A stretch of DNA of 64,000 nt from Omphiscola glabra (taxonomy: Eukaryota > Mollusca > Gastropoda > Lymnaeidae). Each line of letters opens with the position of its first letter. Position 1 is the first letter of the stretch. The DNA is taken from assembly GCA_964017045.1 (NCBI GenBank), contig OZ024806.1, positions 26,771,503 to 26,835,502 on the forward strand. The letters run 5' to 3'. The notes under the pieces were generated by a model. The model had not been told where the DNA came from, ran no database searches, and worked only from the letters and a program-made list of their open reading frames with translations. Both the position numbers and the translations under genes were made by a program. This document shows, piece by piece, positions 38,001-46,299 of the stretch.

Positions 38001-41000
38001 GGCGACAGATGGAGTAGTTACTTACATAGGTAATGAATAATTACTGTATTGCCAACTCTATAATTATCGTGAAAATAGGGTTCCCATTCACATACCTATT
38101 AGATGTATCAATCGTTTTTGAGACGAATACACATTTTATAGAAAGTCAGTAAATATCATCGGTTTATACGAATTGCAAATACTAAAAAAAAGTTTATTAT
38201 TTTTTAAATGAACTTTAAAGGCAGCTTCAGTGTGATCCGTCAACTCATTGACCATTGTCTTCTCAGAAAAAATTCCGGAAGCGAACAACGGCAAGACGTA
38301 CAGGCTGGTGGTCAGGTGTCGAGATCGCGGGATACCACAACGGTCAGCAGAAGGGACCATACTTTTCATCTACCAACTATCCACTACCACGTCCACCACC
38401 ACAACGACCACAGCCGCCCCACCAACCACGGCTGCGGCGGCTACGAGCACGGATCCGTTCGACAACCCGGCGTTTGTGGCGATGTTCACCGTCTTCATGA
38501 TCGCGTTGGTAATCGCCCTGCTGGTGGGATTGTACTTCCTGCTGCGATACTGTGGATCCTTTCAGTACTGCTTCGGTATCCGACCGCAGGCGAATAAAAC
38601 CCGAGTAATGGACATCAGTGAATACAGCAATCAATCCACAGTCAAGTCAGTAGTAGTGTTGTGATGTTTGTCTTATGACATTTCTATATGTTTGGGAAGA
38701 AAAGGGTTGGGGCGAGCGTGTGGACTGCTTGGTTCCCTTACTCTTGTATTTGTAGGTAAAAGATACATGAGGAAACGTTTTCGTAAAAGCTAACGTAACA
38801 ATGGTTACATCGTCCTATTCAACCCCACCCCCTTTTTCTTTTTCGACACCCCTGCTCACTTTTTCCGCACATCGCCTTAAATTACTTGGAGTTTTGCTGT
38901 GAACCCCAATCATATAGGGATCTATGAATAGGGTGTGGGTGTCAGTGAGTAAAAAGTCCTAATGAATGTCTGTTTGTCCCATCTTTAGTGAGCAGGGCTG
39001 TAAACTCTAACGTATTGAGACTCATTTCCGTTCCATTGATCTACGTCCCTGGGATACAAATGTTGATAAACTTTATTTTCCATTTATTAAAGTGTTTACA
39101 TTTATCTAAAAGAGCCGAAAGCGTTGGAGTTTTGGAGGCTTTAAAAACAATGCCTCCCTATCCATTACTCCTTATCCATCTCTCCGCATGCATCACTCAT
39201 TATCTATTCCTACATATTCATCCTTCCGTATCCATTCTTTTTATTCTTTCCTCCTTATCCATTCCTCTCGATCCAATACTCCTTATCCATTCCTCCCTAT
39301 CCATTTCTCCCTAGCCATTTCTCCTTATCCATTCATCACTATCCATCTCTCCATATCGATCCTTCCTATCCATCCTCTCTATCCATCCCCCCTACCCATT
39401 CCTCCCTATCCAAATTTTCCTATTCATCTCTCCTTATCCACTCCTCCCAAACCACTCCCCCCTAACCATTCCTCCTAATCCATTCATCCATATCCATTTA
39501 TCCCTATCTATTCCTCCCTATCCAAATCTCCCTACCCATCTCTCCTTATCTATTCCTCCCAACCCATTCCCCCGTAACCATTCCTACCAATCCATTCATC
39601 CATATATATTCCTTCCTACTCATTCCTTTCTATCCATTCATCCCTATCCATTCCTCCCTATCCATTCCCCTCTATCCATCCCCCTATCCATTCCTCCCTA
39701 TCCATTCCTCCCTGACACTAATGATTTAAACTTGCAGTTAACTACGTTCAAAGTGTTAGCTGTTTAACGGGTTCAGAAGTTCAATGTTTAGACTAGTGGC
39801 TCTCAACCTTCCCAACGCCCCGACCCTTTAACACAGTTTCAAATGTTGTGGCGACCCCCCCCCCCCAGCCACAAAGTCACTTTCGTTGCTACTTCATCAC
39901 TGTAGAGACTATATGTTTTCAGATGGTATTAGGTGACCCGTGGGAAAGGGTTTTGCGACACACAAGGGGGTCGGACACCCACAGGTTGAGAACCGCTGGT
40001 TTAGACAATCTTATAAATCCCACCACAAACGTACAAAAATATCTCATTGTTCCTGTTAACATATTAGCCAATAAGTTTAATGAGTTTAAACAACTTTTTA
40101 GCGATTCTTAAAGGATGACACATTTTGTCTCAACGTATAAGGGCAAGATGAAACTATTCATGGTTTATGAGCAGCATTCAATGGACTACGATTAGTCGAT
40201 TGTTTTGTCACGTGATACGTGTAAAAACAAGTAATACTTCCGGTAGGCTGTCTGCAACACACTAGTCGCTCACAAATTTTTCTTCAAACAACTTTCTTCC
40301 TTTAATCATAACTGAATTATAATTATTGTCACATTTAATGAATGTCATTTAAAGAAACGCGTGTATTCAAGAATATTTTGAAAAGTAAAATTTTAATAAA
40401 CACTGGGGAAGCGCTGATGGAGAAAAAATTTTTGCTTTAGAATTAATGATAATGGCAATGGCTGATCAGCTGTTTATCTGTTGTTATGTGTTGTTATGTG
40501 TAGCAGAAAGCCTACTAATGGCTGGTACGTATCACGTGACAAAACAAGGAAGTGACTAATCGTAGTCCATTGAGTTGAATTTTTTTTACATTAGCAACAA
40601 AAAAATTTTAATAGGCAATGCCCATTTTTAACTATCTCCTCATCTCATTTCAGCTATCCGCCAGTTCGAACAAACAGGGCTTACACTGATGATTACTGGA
40701 AGAACGGTTCGTAAACAACATGTTATATTTCTTAAACATTTTTAGCCAAACTTTAGCTTTAGTAACTATTCGTATGGCAACTTGGGTAATCCGTTTTAGT
40801 TGAGTTTTTTGACGTAGCATTACTTTGGCAGGGGGCTCGAAATTTAGTTATTTGATTCGTAAGGGGATGGGGCGGGAAGTGCACGGGACCTATTTAGTCG
40901 ATTCGTAGTGAAAAAAGAAATGAAAAAATGAAAGTATGGGAAAACCTGAAACAAAAAGGAACACAAGAAAACAATGAACGTTTCGACAGGAAGCCTTAGA

Positions 41001-42231
41001 TAGCGAACAAACAACAGAAAAAAAAACAGAATTCAATAAAAACAAGAAGCACTTAGCTGAAAAGTAATGTTCGAGTGGGCAGCGTAAGAGTTGTGGGAAT
41101 TTTTTCAGGTTTTTTCAAGCTGTGGCGTAACAACGGCTTGGCATTGGGGCAGTTGCCAAGGGCGCCGGCCTGCGCCAGTTCAAAAGGGCGCCGCTAAATC
41201 TGTAATTTTTTAATTTGTCAATTTATCAAGGGCGCCAAAAATAAATTAGGCAAGGGCGTCAAATACCCAGTTACGCCTCTGTTTCCAAGACACATTGCAC
41301 TAGCATTTCCTTTTTTTGCTAACCTGATTGCAGTCTCTCGCCTTCATTACCATTCGTAGTGGTCGGAAACCTAGTTAGTCGACTTGTTAGGGAGTATGGA
41401 ATTCAGAATCTTCTCAGTCTACTCGTATGAAACGCTATATTTACTCAATTAAACCAGATAGATGACCCAGTGGTTAGAGGGGTTAAGCTTAAATACGTCA
41501 ATGGCGTTGATGCAGTTACCCCATGATGCCATGTATACCGGTATATCAGCATCACAAAATGGCTGTGTTGTTTCGTATGTCGACAACGAAAGGGGTCACA
41601 CGCACAGTCTAAAACTCCAGAGATAACAGGTCAAGGAAATCAACACCGGCACTCTGATTGGATGGGACCCGTCAGCCATGGATAGTGGTTCATTTTAGAG
41701 AAGGAAAACGATTGCAAATCTCTACAGCGAAAGTCCCAGCAGGGGAAAATAAAGTACCCAATTAAACGGATGTATAGCCAAATGTACGACAGATCGCAAT
41801 GTATACCGATTATCTCAAAATGTACCAAATATCTAAAATGTACCGCAGATCATCTTGTGTACCCCAGATCACCAAATATATGGCAGAATATCAAATGTAT
41901 GGCAGATCATCAAATGTACGGAAGATCCTCAAATGTATCAGAATCTCTCATCGTTACCTTCCTGGTACAAATGGACAGTATAACAGTATAATCGTGTTTA
42001 CCAGTTTTTGTTATCAAAGTTTGATCAAGTCTTTTGTCAAGCTGTTATGATGTCAATACATTTTGTCAATTATAATAATTTTCTAAAATTTATGTATTTT
42101 TTTTGGACACAGGTGATAATTACGAAACAGGAACCGGTAATGCACTCCCATCAAGTTCAAGGGCGATAAATGGAGGATTCAAACGTCTAGCACTCCCTGC
42201 CCCCGCTGCCAGCAGAGGGTTTAATTTCTGA
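19951..42231 (+). CDS. Cadherin-like gene B (spliced, complete): tandem paralogue of gene A
   Basis: Exons: 19951-20031, 23134-23203, 23378-23518, 25397-25519, 29386-29491, 31614-31690, 32530-32614, 32880-32979, 34011-34108, 35126-35300, (36023-36120, 37138-37312), 37846-38029, 38267-38645, 40654-40706, 42113-42231. Phases chain throughout: 596 residues without the bracketed duplicate pair, 687 with it. Start chosen at ATG 19951 (A at -3, G at +4), which gives a signal peptide with core CCLIVFLVATINA; an in-frame ATG at 19906 would only add 15 polar residues. About four cadherin repeats follow (LDFERTQRY, NVNEPPYFD, DVNDNTCTF), then a Thr/Ala stalk, transmembrane helix and tail ending RLALPAPAASRGFNF. 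Same orientation and exon plan as gene A, 4 kb downstream, so a tandem duplicate. Gene B lacks most of gene A's first repeat. Role inferred: cell-surface adhesion or recognition. Confidence 0.9.
20032..23133. other. First intron of gene B, largely featureless
   Basis: About 3.1 kb, AT-rich. Short tandem repeat (cacttattaccacac) near 20220-20345 and a possible decayed element near 22724-22920 starting cagtggcttagtcag. No additional exon found. Confidence 0.5.
23134..23203 (+). CDS. Gene B exon 2: N-terminal linker
   Basis: Acceptor ttttcccag/attt, donor tttg/gtaagg, phase 0 in and 1 out. Encodes ISTTDTTVIKNSAPNITTG; the NSAPNIT part matches NAAPVIT at the end of the gene A exon 2584-2766, but the strands before it are absent. 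Gene B therefore starts at the linker where gene A still has a full repeat. Confidence 0.8.
23378..23518 (+). CDS. Gene B exon 3: first half of cadherin repeat
   Basis: Acceptor ttttcag/atat, donor cgaat/gtaagc, phase 1-1, 141 nt as in gene A. Encodes DMKILDSSRPFVAGSVVY, then ISHDPESNHPITYKLENP. Confidence 0.87.
24425..24725 (+). repeat. 47-bp minisatellite, about 6 copies
   Basis: taaactgtactataaagaac followed by gatagaaatatcttaaactt and tgtttag. Confidence 0.9.
24730..25255 (+). repeat. 20-bp satellite aaagaaccatctgtatcata, interrupted by a hAT-like element
   Basis: Many copies from 24950 to 25250 and a few before 24753; the element 24753-24948 lies between them. It shares the ataaagaac core with the 47-bp array and may derive from it. 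Confidence 0.85.
24753..24948. mobile_element. hAT-like element with CAGTGGTCGG ends
   Basis: CAGTGGTCGGCAAACTC to TTCCGACCACTG with an internal gagccgcatgcggctc palindrome. Inserted within a 20-bp satellite in intron 3 of gene B. Target duplication decayed (5 of 8 match). Confidence 0.65.
25397..25519 (+). CDS. Gene B exon 4: second half of cadherin repeat
   Basis: Acceptor ttcctgcag/atct, donor tataa/gtgggt, phase 1-1. Encodes LTTIDLRSADVSNVKLEIKV, then ADSKGNW. It is 24 nt shorter than its gene A counterpart. The intron then starts with short tandem repeats beginning at the donor. Confidence 0.86.
25520..25680 (+). repeat. About 32-bp tandem repeat beginning at a donor
   Basis: gtttacattctttttgagta plus tatgtctataaac, 3-4 diverged copies. 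The first copy overlaps the exon 25397-25519 donor (gtgggtacagtttac). Confidence 0.75.
25860..26215 (+). mobile_element. 3' tail of a non-LTR retrotransposon
   Basis: Ends ttcgagcc...ggatgaagcgtgatt...aataaactctat followed by (ATT)n. The final 75 bp recur at 27066-27140. No intact open frame. Confidence 0.55.
26386..26950 (-). pseudogene. C-terminal fragment of an RTE-like non-LTR reverse transcriptase
   Basis: Minus strand frame with FHLRCLRRILDIKWQEKV, RRLRWLGHVKRM, GRPRLRYIDICKRDMKA and a terminal Cys/His cluster (CGTCKRDCHSRIGLASH), the usual C-terminal end of these polymerases. The upstream YGSESWT part is in another frame, so a frameshift is present and the copy is 5'-truncated. Lies in intron 4 of gene B, antisense. 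Inactive. Confidence 0.85.
27066..27140 (+). repeat. Second copy of retroelement 3' tail
   Basis: Same ttcgagcttttgg, gatgaagcgtgatt and aataaactctatt(ATT)n as at 26140-26215; probably the 3' remnant of another insertion. Confidence 0.55.
27771..27945 (-). pseudogene. 3'-terminal fragment of a CR1/L2/jockey-like retrotransposon
   Basis: Nearly identical to 29760-29930. Encodes the extreme C-terminus (KTIRDWKNLSKGT, then LDSFASIA). Severely truncated copy in intron 4 of gene B. Confidence 0.75.
28130..28220 (+). pseudogene. Possible small reverse transcriptase remnant
   Basis: The plus frame reads QACKAFVLIISPKKTGVL, which resembles the ACKxFGLxISxKKTxVL segment of RTE-like polymerases. Only this short stretch is recognisable. 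Confidence 0.4.
28230..29385. other. Intron 4 remainder of gene B
   Basis: No repeat family or exon recognised apart from the possible reverse transcriptase scrap just upstream. Confidence 0.5.
29386..29491 (+). CDS. Gene B exon 5: start of cadherin repeat
   Basis: Acceptor aaacacag/agtt, donor gacct/gtaagt, phase 1 in and 2 out. Encodes KLNARPDIKYLPGVKSI, then SENQAAGTTIITLEA, the typical conserved Glu opening. Confidence 0.88.
29640..30750 (-). pseudogene. 5'-truncated CR1/L2/jockey-like non-LTR retrotransposon
   Basis: Minus strand carries the reverse transcriptase core SGIPQGSVLGP and the catalytic FADDT box, then YHYELHGHL and EAVQRRAARFVLNRYRNTS, ending in a short 3' UTR with a gaagaagaag tail. 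Frameshifts and stops break it into pieces. It lies in intron 5 of gene B, next to a 41-bp satellite. Inactive copy. Confidence 0.85.
30751..31110 (+). repeat. 41-bp minisatellite, about 8-9 copies
   Basis: Unit cagcatatagacctagttta plus acacatacagttagagacatt; abuts the truncated 5' end of the retrotransposon at 29640-30750. Confidence 0.92.
31614..31690 (+). CDS. Gene B exon 6: middle of cadherin repeat
   Basis: Acceptor aattccacag/tcat, donor caaca/gtacgt, phase 2 in and 1 out. Encodes HSDGIKLTWTLKPPAG, then YKFHLDTN. Matches the position of gene A 6490-6572. Confidence 0.84.
31965..32205 (+). repeat. 40-bp minisatellite, 6 copies
   Basis: Unit gcttgtttacatttgataac plus atttcatagtggtcaaaggg. 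Confidence 0.92.
32530..32614 (+). CDS. Gene B exon 7: LDFE segment
   Basis: Acceptor cattcccag/ccgg, donor ttcct/gtaaga, phase 1 in and 2 out. Encodes FKLIEPLDFERTQRYTVTF, then VLSDGF: the LDxE motif and the following strand, parallel to gene A 6899-7001. Confidence 0.91.
32880..32979 (+). CDS. Gene B exon 8: NVNEPP linker
   Basis: Acceptor cataatag/tgat, donor gtgac/gtaagt, phase 2 in and 0 out, 100 nt as in gene A. Encodes VINVNEPPYFDKMAYHC. Confidence 0.91.
33370..33515 (+). repeat. About 52-bp tandem repeat, 3 copies
   Basis: gttaatattaggagcaccat then gggagcttgaagattataat, just before the large duplicated segment. Confidence 0.85.
34011..34108 (+). CDS. Gene B exon 9, first copy
   Basis: Acceptor tcatccag/gcag, donor ttttag/gtgagt, phase 0 in and 2 out. 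Encodes AGSSTCNIGATVRDPEVD, then FIGFRDGGRHF. Counterpart of gene A 8404-8507. Lies within the duplicated segment and recurs at 36023-36120. Confidence 0.88.
35126..35300 (+). CDS. Gene B exon 10, first copy
   Basis: Acceptor gtcttag/atat, donor caaag/gtaaga, phase 2 in and 0 out. Encodes SVITLSEYDVDV, then YHLVARDVFGN and HITVRDVNDNTCTFPK. Counterpart of gene A 9984-10167. Recurs at 37138-37312. Confidence 0.9.
36023..36120 (+). CDS. Gene B exon 9, second copy
   Basis: Appears identical to 34011-34108, with splice sites intact, inside the second copy of the 1.78-kb segment. Whether it is spliced into the mRNA, skipped, or an assembly duplicate cannot be told from sequence alone. Confidence 0.65.
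37138..37312 (+). CDS. Gene B exon 10, second copy
   Basis: Appears identical to 35126-35300, splice sites intact. The pair 36023-36120 plus 37138-37312 totals 273 nt with phase 0 at both ends, so inclusion adds 91 residues in frame. Confidence 0.65.
37846..38029 (+). CDS. Gene B exon 11: membrane-proximal repeat, first part
   Basis: Acceptor tcaccag/acac, donor catag/gtaatg, phase 0 in and 1 out. Encodes VSNFAQFDQDRSSP, then VVYDAIQGVPEEANTYFAV, aligning with gene A 11214-11391. Confidence 0.89.
38267..38645 (+). CDS. Gene B exon 12: last cadherin strands, Thr/Ala stalk, transmembrane helix, start of tail
   Basis: Acceptor cttctcag/aaaa, phase 1; donor tcaa/gtcagt, phase 2. Encodes YRLVVRCRDRGIPQRSAEG, a Thr/Ala/Pro stalk, FDNPAFVAMF, a single hydrophobic helix ending YFLLRYC, then a basic tail (ANKTRVMDISEYS). 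The donor is weak; reading through gives a stop at 38662-38664 and a C-terminus VKSVVVL, a possible alternative end. Confidence 0.88.
39130..39715 (+). repeat. Pyrimidine-rich satellite (tccctatccattcctc)
   Basis: About 12-17 bp period, over 30 copies, in the intron after exon 38267-38645. Polypyrimidine on the sense strand. Confidence 0.9.
39794..39998. mobile_element. SPIN-like non-autonomous hAT copy 1
   Basis: 205 bp, ends TAGTGGCTCTCAACC and GGTTGAGAACCGCTG, flanked by a perfect 8-bp target duplication gtttagac (39786-39793 and 39999-40006). End sequences and internal GCGACCCC-type blocks resemble the SPIN hAT family as I know it. Confidence 0.85.
40180..40571 (-). mobile_element. 392-bp MITE, copy 2
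   Basis: Same element and same length as 279-670, inserted in the opposite orientation in the last-but-two intron of cadherin-like gene B, 82 bp from the exon 40654 acceptor. Confidence 0.85.
40654..40706 (+). CDS. Gene B exon 13: cytoplasmic segment
   Basis: Acceptor catttcag/ctat, donor aacg/gttcgt (weak but GT), phase 2 in and 1 out. Encodes YPPVRTNRAYTDDYWKN, matching the gene A exon 14919-14974. A MITE ends only 82 bp upstream of the acceptor. Confidence 0.82.
41120..41281. mobile_element. hAT-type MITE with CAGAGGCGTAAC ends, copy 2
   Basis: CTGTGGCGTAAC to GTTACGCCTCTG, 162 bp, 8-bp target duplication ttttcaag/tttccaag (one mismatch). In the last intron of gene B. The interior (gggcgcc repeats) differs from copy 1, so related ends but perhaps a different subfamily. 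Confidence 0.75.
41765..41950 (+). repeat. Degenerate cagatcatcaaatgtac repeat
   Basis: About 20-bp period, diverged, in the last intron of gene B. Confidence 0.75.
42113..42231 (+). CDS. Gene B terminal exon: cytoplasmic C-terminus
   Basis: Acceptor ttggacacag/gtga, phase 1, stop TGA at 42229-42231. Encodes GDNYETGTGNALPSSS, then INGGFKRLALPAPAASRG and FNF. A possible AATAAA lies at 42375-42380. Confidence 0.92.
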
Positions 42232-42426
42232 GACCAGTGAGGGTTCACAAATGGAAAGGCAAAGAACATTGTATATTTTATTTCTATAGGAGTCGGAATT
42301 TTAATATATTGAAGAAAAAAATATATATAAATATTTAAATATATATATATATAGAGAGAGAGACGCCTACGGATAATAAAGATACTATATCTTTTTTGTT
42401 ATATTTTATAATTTATTTAATAACAT

Positions 42427-42505
42427 TTAGCCTTACATAATGAATTAAAGTTTAGCCTTACATAATGAATTAAAGTTTAGCCTTACATAATCATTCATAG
42501 GAATT
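42427..42505 (+). repeat. 25-bp tandem repeat, 3 copies
   Basis: tttagccttacataatgaat plus taaag, just after gene B. Confidence 0.85.
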
Positions 42506-42734
42506 AAAGATGTGTTCCAAAAAATATTACTTATTTATTTCCATGTTAATTTCTTAACACTTGCGTGTGCTTCATCAAACAATATATATATATATATATT
42601 TTAACATTAAATTGCACCATGTATTTGATACAATTTAAAATTGTTGTGCTGACTGAGAGAAGTCGACTAAATTTTTATGAGTCGCTTTATCATTTACCAA
42701 TAGTAAATAAAACATGATATGTACACCGAAGAGA

Positions 42735-43040
42735 CATGAGCATCAGCATACGGTTACCACTTCCGATGTGCACACAGCCGCCAGCATCATACCACTTCAG
42801 ATGTGCACACAGCAGTGAGCATTTTACCACTTCAGATGTGCACACAGCAGTGAGCATCATACCACTTCAGATGTGCACACAGCAGTGAGCATTATACCAC
42901 TTCAGATGTGCACACAGCAGTGAGCATCATACCACTTCAGATGTGCAAACATCCATGAGAATCAACATATGGTTATCACTTCAGATGTGCTCACGTTCAC
43001 GAGACATGAGCATCATCATACTGTTACTACTTCAGATGTC
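42735..43040 (+). repeat. About 36-bp minisatellite, about 7 copies
   Basis: accacttcagatgtgcacac plus agcagtgagcatcat. Confidence 0.9.
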
Positions 43041-43329
43041 TACTTTTCAATATACGCAATCAATACAGTCATAGCTTATCTAGCAGAATAATAAAATAGT
43101 GCACACATAATTTTTCCTTCTTTTAATCTGTTAGTTTAATGATGCATTCATTCGATATTTTTCTGTTGATCCGATAATCTATATCGGATTCATTTTTTTA
43201 AATGACGTCATTATCAATCTCAGCTCATTATTTTTTTATTAAACCGTCATCATGACGTCATATTTACTTTTTTCTGATTTTGATGTTAAAACAACAATGT
43301 GATGAATGCCCAGGACTGTGAAGCATTTC

Positions 43330-43890
43330 TAAGAAGGTATCTCTTTACCACCACTATACGTTTGAACTAACTGAAAGCACAAAACTAAATGTGTATCTTG
43401 CATGTTTGTATAGTACGCTTTTGTATGGCAGTGAAGTCTGGACCACATATGCCAGTCATGAGCAGAAACTCAACAGCTTCCATATAAAAAGTCTCCGTCG
43501 CATTTTGCGAATTCGATGGCAGGACGAGCTGTCTACTAACACAGAGTTTTTGTAGCGTGTAGCGTACAAAATGTGTAGCATGTTCTCCGCTGTTAACAAG
43601 AGGCCTCTTCGCTGGTCAGGCCATATTAGGAGAATAGGGGAGGTAGTACTCCAAATGATATGCTGTATGGAGAGTTGGCAGAAGGAGCAAGAGTTATTGG
43701 ACGGTCACGGCTGCAATTTAAGGACGTTTGCAAAAGGAGAATGAGGGAAGCCAACATAGAAACCAACGAATGGGAGATCATGGCTGAGCATAATTCCAAA
43801 TGGTCTATGAAGGGGGTCAGACTGGCAGAAGATGCGCGAAACAAGACCTTCCAACAAAAACAAGAAGACCATTACGGATGACCAAATTCA
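43330..43890 (+). pseudogene. Decayed C-terminal fragment of an RTE-like reverse transcriptase
   Basis: Reading across frames: LLYGSEVWTTYASHEQKLN, FHIKSLRRILRIRWQDEL, then a stop, RPLRWSGHIRRI, and RSRLQFKDVCKRRMREAN. At least one nonsense codon and one frameshift. Same family as 26386-26950 but a more diverged copy. Confidence 0.8.
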
Positions 43891-45369
43891 ACCTGAACTC
43901 AAGTGTTCTCCTTCAAGAAATGCAGCCGAGACAGAATTTTTAGGATCGGCCTCAAACGCCATTTAATGAAATGTCAACAGCTGCTCCATCGTTTCACATA
44001 AAACAAAGTGTGCCATTTATGTTTTATGGTCAGAAATGAGTTGCTAAACATTATGTTTTGCCTCAATGTCATATGACGATGACAAATATTTTGATTTCAG
44101 TTGAAACTAAATTTGTTTAAATATAATTTATATTTTTTGTTAAAATTTTAACATGAAATATTCAAATAAATATTTATAGTAAAAAAAGACAGTGAGACAA
44201 ATACTTCAATAGTTTTAACATCTCTTACTTGAATTATAAAACACAGTTTTAAATGTATTATTTTAACTACAATATTAATATGTCCTAATAATTAAGACAG
44301 AACAGTTGTTGTTAACTCTTAAAGTCCGATTTATTTTTCATCCAATATTGATGAACTTTACATATGCTATGCAAAAGTGCTTTTATTTTAATGCTAATCA
44401 AGTTAAATGCCATTTGAAGATGTGGTTATTTGCTTTTATGCTTTTGTTGCAATGTTTTTTTTTTCAAAATTGTAAATACATATTTTTATGAACCATAAAG
44501 TTTTGCTCTGTCGTGCTTTAATGTTTGCAATTCCAATAAAGATGTTTCAATTTTCACATAGCCTATTCAGTTCTGCACATTTTGATATATAACATTTTAT
44601 AATAGCATTAAAACTATAAAAGTTATAACATATTGTCTGTGGTCACCTATGATCAAATTTTATCACAACAAAATGAATGCGTCAAAACGTGGATTTGCCC
44701 TACGGACACTAAGAGTTAAAATATTTACAACAGTTTAATCTATAAAAAATAAATGTAGAAGCTTCAGATGTTAATATAAATCGCTATTCAATAAGTGAAA
44801 ATAGCTCACGTGTTAAAATATTAAACAAGCATCAGGTGTTAAAATGATTTAATTAAAACGTAAGATTTTCTAAAAGTTAGAGACTTCTGAATGTTATTAA
44901 AGGTAAGATGCTTAAAGTTTCAATTATAAAGGCGTCCTATGAAACATGATCAGCAAACAATTCAATATTGATATAAAATAGATTTTAAAATATCATAACT
45001 GTAAAAACTGCAAATTTCAAAACATTGAATTTGTTAAAATTTAATTTATTAAAACAGACAAGGTGGTGAAAATGTCAGACATCAGGATGTCATATGATGC
45101 AAGATTGTTCTGCGAGTCGCAAACAATTTGCGATACGAATCTTATTTTAAAGTTTGCATCACTGGGAGAGAAGTTAGAATCTCTTCAAGTTTGCAAATAT
45201 TCTAATGATATACTGTAAAAGAGCGCGAGGGTGACAAAATGCACAATTCAAATGCACACCCCACGTTGTTTTAAAATATTTATGGCTGTGATTGAGAGGT
45301 ATTAGAAATCAAATTTTCAACAAATGTCCAATGCATTGCGCTGAGACGTTTACTCAAATTTCAAGCTTT
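43891..45369. other. Intergenic, nothing recognised
   Basis: Very AT-rich; no exon or repeat family identified. Confidence 0.5.
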
Positions 45370-45770
45370 AACTTTCAGTGAGGTTGTGTTCATCAATTCA
45401 GTGAGGCTGTGTACTCAAGCCAGTGAGGATGTGTACATCAGAGCAGTGAATCTGTGTGCATCAGTGCAGTGAGGCTGTGTACATCGGTACATTGAGGCTG
45501 TGTACATCAGTACAATGAGGCTGTGTACAGGATTCAAGTGAAGCTGTGTACATCATTCCAATGAGACTGTGTACATCAGTGCAGTGATGATGTGCACATA
45601 AGTGCAGTGACGATGTGTACATCAGTGCAGTCAGGATGTGTAAATCAGAGCAGTGAGGTGTGTACATCAGTGCAGTGAGAGTGTGTATACCAGTCATATG
45701 AGGCTGTGTACATCAGTCCTGTGTGGCTGTGTACACCAGAGCACTGAGGCTGTGAAGATCAGTGCGTGAA
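45370..45770 (+). repeat. About 22-bp minisatellite, about 17 diverged copies
   Basis: gtgaggctgtgtacatcagt and variants. Minus-strand open frame is a repeat artefact. Confidence 0.88.
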
Positions 45771-46299
45771 GTTTATTGGTAAAATGTTGATGTTTGTGAT
45801 TGCCAGAGACATTGCCTCGCGGTTGAGCGTTACTTTGTTAAAAGTATAGTGTACATAAGTGTACGACATAATATTTGAAATACACATGAATATGAATTGC
45901 GTAATGTCTCAATTATTCGTATCTTATTAAAATGAATCTAATATGAATTGGTACGCACATTTTAAAGCATATTTATATGGTAAAGTGAGTTTTTGTAAAT
46001 CACCAATTAATTCTTTATGCCCACCGCCCAAGATTTCTCCATTGCCCTGCCCCTTTGTTTAGGTTTTACTTTGTGTTTCTTATTATTCATGATATATGTA
46101 TTATATAATGGCACTTTTAAAACAGCGCACTGGGGCAAAACAATATAGAAAAAAAACAACACTAAAAATATTCATCTAAAACTAAAATAACGCTTTAATG
46201 ACATAAAATATCTTTACTAGCCACACCAAAGAACACGCTATATTTATTAAAAACATATTTGACTTACGTTCATCATTTAAAAACAATATTTGACACATA

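Noticed and set aside
38255..38634. Additional frames over the gene B stalk exon
   Set aside because: Shadows of the real frame (38267-38645), which alone carries cadherin, stalk and transmembrane features and correct phases.
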